A stretch of DNA of 64,000 nucleotides from contig NZ_CP034783.1 of NCBI RefSeq assembly GCF_006094435.1, forward strand, positions 461,001 through 525,000, read 5' to 3'. How positions within the stretch are numbered: the stretch's first letter is position 1; the number at the start of each line of letters is the position of its first letter. Below, in pieces: positions 28,061-37,145 of this stretch. This stretch comes from Pseudomonas sp. MPC6. GTDB taxonomy: Bacteria > Pseudomonadota > Gammaproteobacteria > Pseudomonadales > Pseudomonadaceae. Under the pieces are notes generated by a model. That model made no database searches. It saw only the letters and a program-made list of their open reading frames with translations, and was not told where the DNA came from. Both the position numbers and the translations under genes were made by a program.

Positions 28061-29584
28061 ATGTCCCAGGTTGAAAAAATCGTTATCGCCGACGCCCCGT
28101 TGCGCTGGCAGGATGTGGTCGCAGTCGCTCGCCATGGCGCACAACTGGAGCTGTCGACCCAGACCTGGGCGCGGATCGAGAATGCCCAGGCCATCGTCCA
28201 GCGCATCGTCGCCAGCGGCGAACGCGCCTATGGCGTCAACACCGGTCTGGGGGCGTTGTGCAACGTCTCGCTCAAAGACGAGCAACTCAGCCAACTGTCG
28301 CGCAACACCTTGCTCAGTCACGCCTGCGGCGTTGGCGCTCCGCTGGCCGACGAACAGACCCGCGCGATCATGTGCGCCGCGATCCATGTGTACTCCTATG
28401 GCAAATCCGGCATTCATCGCCAGGTCGTCGAAGCCCTGCTGGCGCTGCTCAACCGCGGCATAACCCCGCAAGTGCCATCCCAGGGTTCGGTCGGTTACCT
28501 GACCCACATGGCTCACATCGGCATCGCGCTGCTGGGAGTCGGCAATGTCAGCTATCGCGGGCAGATCATTGGCGCGCAGCAGGCACTGGCAGAAGAAGGT
28601 CTGCAACCGGTTCAGCTCGGCGCCAAGGACGGTTTGTGCCTGGTCAACGGCACGCCATGCATGACCGGCCTCAGCTGCCTGGCGATTGCCGACGCCACGC
28701 GCCTGGTGCAGTGGGCTGACGTGATCGGCGCGATGAGCTTCGAAGCCCAGCGCGGCCAGATCGCGGCGTTCGATGCCGAAATCATCGCGCTTAAACCGCA
28801 TCCGGGCATGCAACGGGTCGGGGTCAACCTGCGCGCCTTGCTCGATGGCAGTGAAGTGATCGCCAGCAGCAAAGGCATTCGCACCCAGGACGCGTTGAGC
28901 ATCCGGTCGATCCCGCAAGTCCACGGCGCCGCACGGGATCAACTGGCGCACGCGATTCAACAGATTGAAATCGAACTCAACTCGGTCACGGACAACCCGA
29001 TGCTGCTGGGCACGCCGGACAATTTCCGTATCGTGTCCCAGGCCAACCCGCACGGTCAGTCCGTGGCAATGGCGGCCGACCTGCTGGCCATCGCCATGGC
29101 AGAAATCGGCTCCATCGCCGAGCGGCGTCTGGACCGTTTGATCAACCCGCATGTCAGCGGTCTTCCGGCCTTTCTGGTGGCCAACCCGGGGGTGAACTCC
29201 GGGATGATGATCGTCCAGTATGTCGCCGCTTCCCTGTGCGCGGAAAACCGCCAGTTGGCGCAACCGGCGGTGCTCGACAACTACGTCACCTCGGGTCTGC
29301 AGGAAGACCACCTGAGCCTGGGCACCAACGCGGCGCTGAAGCTGCATCGCGCGCTGGAAAACTGCACGCAGATCCTCGCCATCGAATATCTTCTGGCGGC
29401 CCAGGCGTTTGAATTCCTCAAGGAACAACGCTTCGGCGCCGGCACCGATGCCGCATGGCGTCTGCTGCGCGAACGGGTTCCAGCCTACGATCAGGACCGC
29501 TGGCTGGCGCCGGACATCGCCGCCGCCGCGGGCGTTTTGAAAGACCCGGTCTTGCTGCAAAAAGCCTTGCCGAATTTGCACTGA
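28061..29584 (+). CDS. hutH1: Histidase-family protein lacking the MIO triad (HutH1)
   Basis: A 507-residue member of the HAL/PAL ammonia-lyase family. ATG 28061 is chosen because GAGG lies six bases upstream; a TTG at 28055 is possible. The fold is fully conserved, with YGVNTGLGALCN near residue 60, FLVANPGVNSG and LQEDHLSLG. However, where active lyases have [14 protein letters not shown], this protein reads GSVG-YLTHMAH (residues 142-152), missing exactly the three residues that cyclise to the MIO cofactor. It should not work as a normal histidase. HutH2, the next gene, has the triad. In SBW25 one of two hutH copies was reported dispensable. Confidence 0.88.
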   Translation: MSQVEKIVIADAPLRWQDVVAVARHGAQLELSTQTWARIENAQAIVQRIVASGERAYGVNTGLGALCNVSLKDEQLSQLSRNTLLSHACGVGAPLADEQTRAIMCAAIHVYSYGKSGIHRQVVEALLALLNRGITPQVPSQGSVGYLTHMAHIGIALLGVGNVSYRGQIIGAQQALAEEGLQPVQLGAKDGLCLVNGTPCMTGLSCLAIADATRLVQWADVIGAMSFEAQRGQIAAFDAEIIALKPHPGMQRVGVNLRALLDGSEVIASSKGIRTQDALSIRSIPQVHGAARDQLAHAIQQIEIELNSVTDNPMLLGTPDNFRIVSQANPHGQSVAMAADLLAIAMAEIGSIAERRLDRLINPHVSGLPAFLVANPGVNSGMMIVQYVAASLCAENRQLAQPAVLDNYVTSGLQEDHLSLGTNAALKLHRALENCTQILAIEYLLAAQAFEFLKEQRFGAGTDAAWRLLRERVPAYDQDRWLAPDIAAAAGVLKDPVLLQKALPNLH

Positions 29585-29701
29585 TTTCCATACAAAACCA
29601 GCGTGCCAAGGCGCCAGCCCCCTCAGAAAGGCGGGAAGCGACGGACAACGGATATCTCCGGAGCGTCTGGTAGTTAATAACACTCTCAAAAGGAGCAAAA
29701 A

Positions 29702-31234
29702 ATGACTGCGCTTAATTTGATTCCCGGCCAACTGAGCCTTGCCCAACTGCGTGATGTCTATCAGCAGCCGGTGAAACTGACCCTCGACAACAGCGCCTCG
29801 GCGCAGATCGAGGCCAGTGTCGCCTGCGTGGAACAGATCCTCGCCGAGAACCGCACTGCATACGGCATCAACACCGGTTTCGGCCTGCTGGCCTCGACCC
29901 GCATCGCCAGCGAAGACCTGGAAAACCTCCAGCGCTCGCTGGTGCTGTCCCACGCCGCCGGTGTCGGCGAGCCGATCAGCGATGCCCTGGTGCGCCTGGT
30001 CATGGTGCTCAAGGTCAACAGCCTGAGCCGTGGTTTCTCCGGCATTCGCCGCGTGGTGATCGACGCGTTGATCGCGCTGATCAACGCCGAGGTGTATCCG
30101 CACATTCCGTTGAAAGGTTCGGTCGGTGCCTCCGGTGACCTGGCGCCGTTGGCCCATATGTCGCTGGTGCTGCTGGGCGAGGGCAAGGCGCGCTACAAAG
30201 GCGAATGGATGGAAGCGACCGAAGCGCTGAAAGTGGCCGGCTTGACCCCGCTGACCCTGGCGGCGAAAGAAGGCCTGGCGCTGCTCAACGGCACTCAGGT
30301 TTCGACCGCTTATGCATTGCGCGGTTTGTTCGAAGGCGAAGACCTGTTTGCTGGCGCCCTGGCCATTGGTGGCATGACTGTTGAAGCCGTGCTGGGCTCG
30401 CGCTCGCCGTTCGATGCGCGCATCCACGCCGCTCGCGGCCAGAAAGGCCAGATCGACGCCGCTGCCGCTTACCGCGATCTGTTGGGTGAGCGCAGCGAAG
30501 TCTCCAACTCGCACCAGAACTGCGACAAGGTCCAGGACCCGTACTCCCTGCGCTGCCAGCCGCAAGTCATGGGTGCCTGCCTGACCCAGTTCCGTCAGGC
30601 CGCCGAAGTGCTTGCCGTCGAGGCGAACGCGGTCTCCGACAACCCGCTGGTGTTCGCCGCTGAAGGCGACGTGATCTCCGGCGGTAACTTCCACGCCGAA
30701 CCGGTGGCCATGGCCGCCGACAACATGGCCCTGGCCATCGCTGAAATCGGCTCCCTGAGCGAGCGCCGTATCTCGCTGATGATGGACAAGCACATGTCGC
30801 AACTGCCGCCGTTCCTGGTGGCCAACGGCGGGGTCAACTCCGGCTTCATGATCGCCCAGGTGACGGCGGCGGCACTGGCCAGCGAGAACAAGGCGTTGTC
30901 CCACCCGCATTCGGTGGACAGCCTGCCGACGTCGGCGAACCAGGAAGACCACGTGTCCATGGCGCCGGCGGCCGGCAAGCGTCTGTGGGAAATGGCGGAA
31001 AATACTCGCGGGGTGCTGGCCGTGGAATGGTTGGCGGCGTGCCAGGGGCTGGATTTGCGTGAAGGTCTGAAGACTTCGCCGAAGCTGGAGCAGGCTCGGG
31101 CGATTCTGCGTAAAGAAGTGCCGTTTTATGAGAAAGACCGGTTCTTTGCGCCGGACATCAATGCGGCGACCCAATTGTTGGCGACGCGTTGCTTGAATGA
31201 GCTGGTCACGGCGAAGTTTTTGCCTAGCCTGTGA
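29702..31234 (+). CDS. hutH2: Histidine ammonia-lyase (active copy, HutH2)
   Basis: Deaminates L-histidine to urocanate and ammonia, the first catabolic step. The protein has 510 residues; ATG 29702 follows [21 protein letters not shown] spans residues 139-153, giving Ala143-Ser144-Gly145 for the MIO group, as in P. putida histidase. YGINTGFG (catalytic Tyr, near residue 53) and NQEDHVSM are present. The tetrameric, cytoplasmic form is known for the family. It is separated from hutH1 by 117 bases without a permease gene. Confidence 0.97.
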   Translation: MTALNLIPGQLSLAQLRDVYQQPVKLTLDNSASAQIEASVACVEQILAENRTAYGINTGFGLLASTRIASEDLENLQRSLVLSHAAGVGEPISDALVRLVMVLKVNSLSRGFSGIRRVVIDALIALINAEVYPHIPLKGSVGASGDLAPLAHMSLVLLGEGKARYKGEWMEATEALKVAGLTPLTLAAKEGLALLNGTQVSTAYALRGLFEGEDLFAGALAIGGMTVEAVLGSRSPFDARIHAARGQKGQIDAAAAYRDLLGERSEVSNSHQNCDKVQDPYSLRCQPQVMGACLTQFRQAAEVLAVEANAVSDNPLVFAAEGDVISGGNFHAEPVAMAADNMALAIAEIGSLSERRISLMMDKHMSQLPPFLVANGGVNSGFMIAQVTAAALASENKALSHPHSVDSLPTSANQEDHVSMAPAAGKRLWEMAENTRGVLAVEWLAACQGLDLREGLKTSPKLEQARAILRKEVPFYEKDRFFAPDINAATQLLATRCLNELVTAKFLPSL

Positions 31235-31236
31235 TG

Positions 31237-31330
31237 GCCTCTTCGCTGGTAAGCCAGCTCCTACAGGTATCGTGTCGTGCGCATGTTATGTATCCAACAC
31301 CACCCTGTAGGAGCTGGCTTGCCGGCGAAT
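31237..31330. repeat. REP pair (inverted)
   Basis: CTTCGCTGGTAAGCCAGCTCCTAC and the inverse TGTAGGAGCTGGCTTGCCGGCGAA lie between hutH2 and hutI. Confidence 0.88.
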
Positions 31331-31358
31331 CGATTTTGAACAAGACGAGGAACTCGGG

Positions 31359-32582
31359 ATGAAAACTCTCTGGCAACACTGCCACGTCGCAACCATGGCG
31401 CAAGGCGTCTACTCGATCATCGAGGATGCGGCCATCGTGACGTCCGGTGCGCACATTGAGTGGATCGGCCCACGCGCTGAACTGCCGCCCGGTGAATACC
31501 CGGCCGTCAACGATTTGAACGGGGCCTGGGTAACGCCGGGCCTGATCGACTGCCACACCCATACGGTGTTCGGCGGTAACCGCAGCGGTGAATTCGAACA
31601 GCGGCTGCAAGGCGTCAGCTACTCGGAAATCGCGGCGGCCGGCGGCGGCATCGCCAGCACCGTGCGAGCCACTCGCGCGGCGACCGAGGACGAACTGTTC
31701 ACCAGTGCCGCCAAGCGTCTGAAAAGCCTGATCCACGACGGCGTGACCACGGTCGAGATGAAGTCCGGCTACGGTCTGGACCTGGCCAGCGAGCGCAAGA
31801 TTCTGCGGGTGATCCGCCGCCTCGGCGCCGAACTGCCGGTCAGCGTGCGCAGCACCTGCCTGGCCGCCCACGCCTTGCCACCGGAGTACGCCGATCGCGC
31901 CGACGACTACATCGATCACATCTGCGCTGAAATGCTCCCGGCCCTGGCCGCCGAAGGCCTGGTGGATGCGGTGGATGCGTTCTGCGAATACCTGGCGTTC
32001 TCGCCGGCGCAGGTCGAACGCGTGTTCATCGCTGCGCAAGCGCTGGGCCTGCCGGTGAAGCTGCATGCCGAGCAACTGTCGTCCCTGCACGGTTCGAGTC
32101 TGGCAGCGCGTTACCATGCACTGTCGGCCGATCACCTGGAATTCATGACCGAAGACGACGCCATCGCCATGGCCGAGTCCGGCACCGTTGCGGTGTTGCT
32201 GCCAGGGGCGTTCTACTTCCTGCGGGAAACCCAATTGCCGCCGATGGACGCCCTGCGCAAACACGGGGTGAAAATCGCCATCGCCAGCGACCTCAACCCC
32301 GGCACTTCACCGGCGTTGTCGTTGCGCTTGATGCTGAACATGGCGTGCACCTGTTTCCGCATGACCCCGGAAGAAGCCCTGGCGGGCGCGACGATTCATG
32401 CCGCCACCGCATTGGGCATGGCCCAAACCCACGGTTCGCTGGAAGCCGGCAAGGTCGCGGACTTTGTCGCCTGGCAAATCGATCGGCCCGCCGACCTGGC
32501 GTACTGGCTGGGCGGCGACCTGGAAAAACGCGTCGTGCGTCACGGCGTTGAAACCAGCATTCAGGAGAGCAGTCGTGGATAA
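31359..32582 (+). CDS. hutI: Imidazolonepropionase
   Basis: Opens the imidazolone ring to give N-formimino-L-glutamate. A 407-residue cytoplasmic amidohydrolase from ATG 31359. The metal site [17 protein letters not shown] is near residue 66, with further metal or catalytic residues in KLHAEQLS near residue 241 and [10 protein letters not shown] near residue 310. The gene ends with an 8-base overlap with hutG. Confidence 0.96.
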   Translation: MKTLWQHCHVATMAQGVYSIIEDAAIVTSGAHIEWIGPRAELPPGEYPAVNDLNGAWVTPGLIDCHTHTVFGGNRSGEFEQRLQGVSYSEIAAAGGGIASTVRATRAATEDELFTSAAKRLKSLIHDGVTTVEMKSGYGLDLASERKILRVIRRLGAELPVSVRSTCLAAHALPPEYADRADDYIDHICAEMLPALAAEGLVDAVDAFCEYLAFSPAQVERVFIAAQALGLPVKLHAEQLSSLHGSSLAARYHALSADHLEFMTEDDAIAMAESGTVAVLLPGAFYFLRETQLPPMDALRKHGVKIAIASDLNPGTSPALSLRLMLNMACTCFRMTPEEALAGATIHAATALGMAQTHGSLEAGKVADFVAWQIDRPADLAYWLGGDLEKRVVRHGVETSIQESSRG

Positions 32583-33375
32583 AGTTCTTAACTTCCAACA
32601 AGGCCGCGTGCCGCTGCTGATCAGCATGCCCCACGCCGGTCTGCGGCTGACCCCGGCGGTCGAAGCCGGGTTGATAGCCGACGCGAAAAGCCTGCCGGAC
32701 ACCGACTGGCACATCCCGAGGCTTTACGAATTTGCTGCAGAATTGGGTGCCAGCACCCTGGCTGCCGAGTACTCGCGGTTTGTCATCGACCTGAACCGAC
32801 CGTCGGACGACAAACCGCTGTATGTCGGCGCGACCACCGGCCTGTACCCGGCGACGCTGTTCGACGGCATTCCATTGTTCCGTGAGGGCATGCAGCCCTC
32901 GGCGGCCGAACGGGCGACGTATCTGGAGGAGATCTGGACGCCGTACCACAGCACCTTGCAAAACGAGTTGGCGCGATTGAAGGCCGAATTCGGCTATGCG
33001 CTGCTGTTCGATGCGCACTCGATCCGCTCGATCATCCCGCACCTGTTCGACGGCAAGCTGCCGGACTTCAACCTTGGCACCTTCAATGGCGCCAGTTGCG
33101 ATCCGCAGTTGGCCACTCAGCTCGAAGCGATCTGCGCGCGTCATGCCGATTACAGCCATGTCCTGAACGGTCGCTTCAAGGGCGGCCACATCACCCGGCA
33201 TTACGGGAATCCAGCCGAGAACATTCATGCGGTGCAACTGGAGCTGGGCCAGTGCACGTACATGGAAGAGTTCGAACCGTTCCGCTATCGCCCGGACTTG
33301 GCAGGGCCGACGCAGGTTGTGCTCAAGGAATTGTTGCAAGGGTTGTTGGCCTGGGGTGAAAAGCACTACGGATAA
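32575..33375 (+). CDS. hutG: N-formylglutamate deformylase
   Basis: Hydrolyses N-formylglutamate to glutamate and formate, the last hut step after HutF. The protein has 266 residues from GTG 32575, with CAGGAGAG upstream; a longer in-frame reading from 32398 lies wholly inside hutI and is rejected. The family segments [14 protein letters not shown] at the N-terminus and [18 protein letters not shown] near residue 143 are present. The start overlaps the hutI stop by 8 bases, giving coupled translation. It closes the hut operon. Confidence 0.95.
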   Translation: MDKVLNFQQGRVPLLISMPHAGLRLTPAVEAGLIADAKSLPDTDWHIPRLYEFAAELGASTLAAEYSRFVIDLNRPSDDKPLYVGATTGLYPATLFDGIPLFREGMQPSAAERATYLEEIWTPYHSTLQNELARLKAEFGYALLFDAHSIRSIIPHLFDGKLPDFNLGTFNGASCDPQLATQLEAICARHADYSHVLNGRFKGGHITRHYGNPAENIHAVQLELGQCTYMEEFEPFRYRPDLAGPTQVVLKELLQGLLAWGEKHYG

Positions 33376-33398
33376 TACGGTTCGACGCGACCACCAGC

Positions 33399-33504
33399 CC
33401 CTGTAGGAGCGAGCTTGCTCGCGATGGTCGTTAACGAAAACGCGCCAAGTCTGACACTCTGCGGCGCCCTCAAGTTTTTCGCGAGCAAGCTCGCTCCTAC
33501 AGGG
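33399..33504. repeat. REP pair with conserved inner spacer
   Basis: TGTAGGAGCGAGCTTGCTCGCGATGGTCGTTAACG is followed by an inverted copy ending CTCGCTCCTACAGG. The CGTTAACGA-AACGCG part of the spacer recurs at other REP loci here, for example at 59.1 kb. Confidence 0.88.
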
Positions 33505-33598
33505 GATCGTGCTCTGACGTAATTCGGGTTTATGATGCCGGACGGCAGAATAATAGATGTCCCCCCAGGGATGACCTCGACCCCTTACGGAGCGCGCA

Positions 33599-34570
33599 AT
33601 GCAGACTTTGTACCCGCAGATCAAACCCCACGCCCGTCATGATCTGGCTGTCGATGCAACTCACACGCTCTATGTCGACGAAAGCGGTTCACCGGAAGGT
33701 TTGCCGGTAGTGTTCATCCACGGCGGCCCAGGCGCAGGGTGTGATGCCCAGAGCCGCCGGTATTTCGATCCGAACCTGTATCGCATTGTGACGTTCGACC
33801 AGCGCGGTTGCGGTCGCTCCACCCCCCACGCCAACCTGGAAAACAACACCACCTGGGATCTGGTCGCCGACCTCGAGCGCATCCGCAAACACCTGGGCAT
33901 CGACAAATGGGTGTTGTTCGGTGGTTCGTGGGGTTCGACCCTGGCCCTTGCCTACGCGCAAACCCACCCGGAGCGTGTCCACGGCCTGATTCTGCGCGGG
34001 GTTTTTCTCTGCCGTCCGCAGGAAATCGAGTGGTTCTACCAGGCGGGTGCGAGCCGACTGTTTCCCGACTACTGGCAAGACTACATCGCGCCGATCCCGC
34101 AGGATGAGCGCGACGATTTGCTCTCGGCATTCCACAAGCGCCTGGTGGGCACCGACCAGATCGCCCAGATGCACGCGGCCAAGGCCTGGTCCATGTGGGA
34201 AGGCCGGACGGCGACCCTGCGTCCGAACCCGCTGGTGGTCGACCGTTTTTCCGAGCCACAGCGCGCGTTGTCCATCGCCCGCATCGAATGTCACTACTTC
34301 ACCAACAACGCGTTCCTCGAGCCGAACCAGCTGATCCGCGACATGGGCAAGATCGCCCATCTGCCCGGGGTCATCGTCCACGGTCGCTACGACGTGATCT
34401 GCCCGCTGGATAATGCCTGGGAACTGCATCAGAACTGGCCGAACAGTGAATTGCAGGTGATCCGTGACGCAGGCCATGCCGCTTCCGAGCCCGGCATTAC
34501 CGATGCGCTGGTGCGTGCCGCCGATCTGATGGCCCGGCGTCTGCTCGATCTGGCGCCTGAAGAAGCATGA
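33599..34570 (+). CDS. pip: Proline iminopeptidase
   Basis: Removes N-terminal proline from peptides in the cytoplasm. A 323-residue alpha/beta hydrolase of peptidase family S33. FIHGGPGAG near residue 40 forms the oxyanion region, [13 protein letters not shown] near residue 107 the nucleophile elbow, HGRYDVICP carries the Asp and DAGHAA the His. The last four bases overlap dtd. It follows the hut locus but has no evident role in it. Confidence 0.95.
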   Translation: MQTLYPQIKPHARHDLAVDATHTLYVDESGSPEGLPVVFIHGGPGAGCDAQSRRYFDPNLYRIVTFDQRGCGRSTPHANLENNTTWDLVADLERIRKHLGIDKWVLFGGSWGSTLALAYAQTHPERVHGLILRGVFLCRPQEIEWFYQAGASRLFPDYWQDYIAPIPQDERDDLLSAFHKRLVGTDQIAQMHAAKAWSMWEGRTATLRPNPLVVDRFSEPQRALSIARIECHYFTNNAFLEPNQLIRDMGKIAHLPGVIVHGRYDVICPLDNAWELHQNWPNSELQVIRDAGHAASEPGITDALVRAADLMARRLLDLAPEEA

Positions 34571-35004
34571 AGGCTCTGCTGCAACGCGTGCGAGGCGCGC
34601 GAGTCGAGGTAGCGGGGGAGGTGGTTGGCGCAGTGGACCAGGGTTTGCTGGTGCTGGTGGCGGTCGAACCAGAGGATACTCGGGCCAGTGCCGACAAACT
34701 TCTGCATAAGCTGCTTAACTATCGAGTATTCAGCGATGCCGAGGGCAAGATGAATCTGTCCCTGGCAGATGTCGACGGCGGGCTGCTGCTGGTCTCTCAG
34801 TTCACCCTGGCCGCCGACACCCGAAGCGGGCTGCGTCCGGGTTTTTCGACTGCGGCGCCCCCGGCCCTGGGAGAGGAACTCTTCGGCTATCTTTTAGACA
34901 AGGCGAAACAGGTGCATGGCACTGTGGCATCAGGTAGATTCGGCGCGGATATGCAGGTGCACCTGGTCAACGATGGCCCGGTGACCTTTCTGTTACAGAC
35001 CTGA
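34567..35004 (+). CDS. dtd: D-aminoacyl-tRNA deacylase
   Basis: Edits tRNAs charged with D-amino acids or glycine. A 145-residue dimeric enzyme. The family motifs SQFTLAADT near residue 79 and NDGPVTF near residue 137 (the Gly-Pro specificity motif) are present. ATG 34567 overlaps the pip stop. A hairpin terminator directly follows, so pip-dtd seems to be one transcript. Confidence 0.96.
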   Translation: MKALLQRVRGARVEVAGEVVGAVDQGLLVLVAVEPEDTRASADKLLHKLLNYRVFSDAEGKMNLSLADVDGGLLLVSQFTLAADTRSGLRPGFSTAAPPALGEELFGYLLDKAKQVHGTVASGRFGADMQVHLVNDGPVTFLLQT

Positions 35005-35035
35005 AAGCGCTTGAAACATGTTTTTGAGCGCTTTT
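35004..35035 (+). terminator. Putative terminator after dtd
   Basis: AAAGCGCTTGAAACATGTTTTTGAGCGCTTT forms an 8-base stem AAAGCGCT/AGCGCTTT, followed by a short T run. It lies directly at the dtd stop codon. Confidence 0.65.
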
Positions 35036-35324
35036 CGACTGAAAACAGGGTTTTTTCGCGAGAAATACTGGGTTGCCCCTGATGTGTTGTAACGCGGCAT
35101 ACTAGATAATCGCGCGTTACGGGGATCAGCGTTCGTTGGCCCATTTTGACTTAGGTAGAGACTTGTCCGGGACCTGTTGGGGAATCATTTAGCCCCAGAG
35201 GAGTCGGAACAATGCTCGCCAACTTGGCAAGAGTGTTTCGCAGGGTCGGTTTTTTACACCGCACACCGTGCTGGCGCTTTAACTGGCCGTTGGTTTTTTG
35301 ATCTGTTTTCGGCGAGGGTTGCTC
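35036..35324. other. Leader region of opgGH
   Basis: The gap after the dtd terminator holds an AT-rich candidate -10 (GATAAT near 35106), a small hairpin TGGGG-aatcattta-GCCCCA near 35178 and a short reading frame with its own good ribosome site. No repeat is present. The length suggests a long 5' leader for opgG. Confidence 0.5.
35212..35301 (+). CDS. Possible 29-residue leader peptide upstream of opgG
   Basis: ATG 35212 is preceded by CAGAGGAG at good spacing, a better ribosome site than that of opgG itself. The frame codes for 29 residues ([18 protein letters not shown]...), with 8 Arg/Lys/His and 3 Trp or Cys, and stops 23 bases before the opgG GTG in another frame. A hairpin precedes its ribosome site. 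It might couple translation to opgG or be chance. No homologue is known to me. Confidence 0.35.
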   Translation: MLANLARVFRRVGFLHRTPCWRFNWPLVF

Positions 35325-37145
35325 GTGATTGTTAGTCCCTGTAATGCACCAAAATTGTCTGCCAAACGGTTACGAAGCGCTCTGGTAGCGGGCTCTGCAC
35401 TGCTCTGCCTGCTCAGCGCCGGCCAGCTTTGGGCATTCAATCTGGATGATGTATCGGTCAAGGCAAAAGAGCTGGCCGGGCAGAAATACGAAGCCCCGCG
35501 CAGTAACCTGCCGAACGAATTCCGCGAGATGAAATTCGCGGACTATCAGAAAATTCGTTTCCGCACCGAGAAAGCCGAGTGGGCCGATCAGAAAACCCCG
35601 TTCAAGCTGTCGTTCTATCACCAGGGCATGCACTTCGATACTCCGGTGAAAATCAACGAAATCACGGCTAACACCGTCGAAGAGATCAAATACGACCCTG
35701 AACGGTTTGATTTTGGCGACGTCAAGTTCGACCCTAAAGCCACCGAACAACTGGGTTATGCCGGTTTCCGTGTGCTGTACCCGATCAACAAGGCCGACAA
35801 GCAAGACGAGATCATGACGATGCTCGGCGCGAGCTACTTCCGCGTGGTCGGCAAGGGGCATACCTATGGCTTGTCCGCCCGCGGCATGGCCATCGATACC
35901 GCGTTGCCGTCCGGCGAAGAGTTCCCGCGTTTCACCGAGTTCTGGATTCAGCAGCCAAGACCGGGTGACAAGCACCTGGTGATCTTCGCCCTGCTGGATT
36001 CGCCGCGCGCCACCGGTGCGTATCGCCTGACCCTGCGTCCGGGCAGCGATACCGTGGTCGACGTCAAGGCTAGAATGTTCCTGCGTGACAAAGTCACCAA
36101 GCTTGGCGTCGCGCCGTTGACCAGCATGTTCCTGTTCGGTGCCAACCAGCCGTCGAAGGTGCTGAACTACCGTCGCGAGCTGCATGACTCCAGCGGCCTG
36201 TCGATCCATGCCGGCAACGGCGAGTGGATCTGGCGCCCACTGAACAACCCGAAACACCTGGCTGTCAGCAACTTCTCCATCGAAAACCCGCGCGGTTTCG
36301 GTCTGCTGCAACGTGGCCGCGACTTCAGCCATTACGAAGACCTCGATGACCGCTACGACAAGCGCCCGAGTGCCTGGATCGAACCGAAAGGCGATTGGGG
36401 CAAGGGTTCTGTAGACCTGGTCGAGATTCCGACCGCCGACGAAACCAACGACAACATCGTGGCGTTCTGGAGCCCGGAAAAGCTGCCTGAGCCTGGCCAG
36501 CCGCTCGACGTTGCCTACCGCATGCACTGGACCATCGACGAAGCCGCCCTTCATGCGCCGGACAGCGCTTGGGTACAACAGACCCTGCGTTCCACCGGTG
36601 ACGTGAAACAGTCCAACCTGATCCGTCAGCCCGATGGCAGCGTTGCCTACCTGGTGGACTTCGAAGGCCCGTCGCTGTTGGCATTGCCTGCAGATACGGA
36701 AGTTCGCAGCCAGGTCAGCGTTGGCGAGAATGCCGAGCTGGTCGAGAACAGCGTGCGCTACAACCCTGAAACCAAGGGCTGGCGCCTGACCCTGCGCATG
36801 AAGATCAAGGACCCGAGCAAGGCCACGGAAATGCGTGCAGCGCTGGTCAAGAACATCGTGACTGCCGACCTGGCCAAGGCCGTGCCGGCCTCCAACTCTT
36901 CCGTTGCCAAGGCCGACAAGGTCGCCGCCAAGCAGCAGGAGAAGCTGGACAAGGAAGCCAAGGACGCCAAGCAAGCTGAAGCCAAACAGGCCGAAGCCAA
37001 GCCTGTCGCGGATTCCAAGGACAAGGACAACAAAGACGCCAAGCAGCCTGCAGCTGCCGACGCGGCCCCAGTCACACCGGAATCGGCGCCGACTGAAGAA
37101 GTCCTGACCGAGACCTGGAGCTACCAGTTGCCTGCCGATGAGTAA
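35325..37145 (+). CDS. opgG: Periplasmic glucan biosynthesis protein OpgG/MdoG
   Basis: Needed, with OpgH, to make osmoregulated periplasmic glucans; it acts in the periplasm on the glucan backbone. The GTG start at 35325 gives a 606-residue protein with a signal peptide ending near GQLWA-FN (residue 39). The body matches MdoG throughout, for example [15 protein letters not shown] [12 protein letters not shown] near residue 77. Near the C-terminus a low-complexity Lys/Ala/Asp/Glu stretch (about residues 525-585) precedes the final [12 protein letters not shown]. It overlaps opgH by 8 bases. Confidence 0.95.
   Translation: MIVSPCNAPKLSAKRLRSALVAGSALLCLLSAGQLWAFNLDDVSVKAKELAGQKYEAPRSNLPNEFREMKFADYQKIRFRTEKAEWADQKTPFKLSFYHQGMHFDTPVKINEITANTVEEIKYDPERFDFGDVKFDPKATEQLGYAGFRVLYPINKADKQDEIMTMLGASYFRVVGKGHTYGLSARGMAIDTALPSGEEFPRFTEFWIQQPRPGDKHLVIFALLDSPRATGAYRLTLRPGSDTVVDVKARMFLRDKVTKLGVAPLTSMFLFGANQPSKVLNYRRELHDSSGLSIHAGNGEWIWRPLNNPKHLAVSNFSIENPRGFGLLQRGRDFSHYEDLDDRYDKRPSAWIEPKGDWGKGSVDLVEIPTADETNDNIVAFWSPEKLPEPGQPLDVAYRMHWTIDEAALHAPDSAWVQQTLRSTGDVKQSNLIRQPDGSVAYLVDFEGPSLLALPADTEVRSQVSVGENAELVENSVRYNPETKGWRLTLRMKIKDPSKATEMRAALVKNIVTADLAKAVPASNSSVAKADKVAAKQQEKLDKEAKDAKQAEAKQAEAKPVADSKDKDNKDAKQPAAADAAPVTPESAPTEEVLTETWSYQLPADE

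Noticed and set aside
27023..31174. 1383-codon open frame on the minus strand across hutV, hutH1 and hutH2
   Set aside because: It mirrors three well-identified plus-strand genes in GC-rich DNA, spans intergenic REP elements and has no family-like sequence; typical antisense shadow.
33399..33504. Repeated palindromes that could suggest a CRISPR array
   Set aside because: Only two inverted copies with no regular direct repeats or unique spacers; this is REP structure, as at the other loci.
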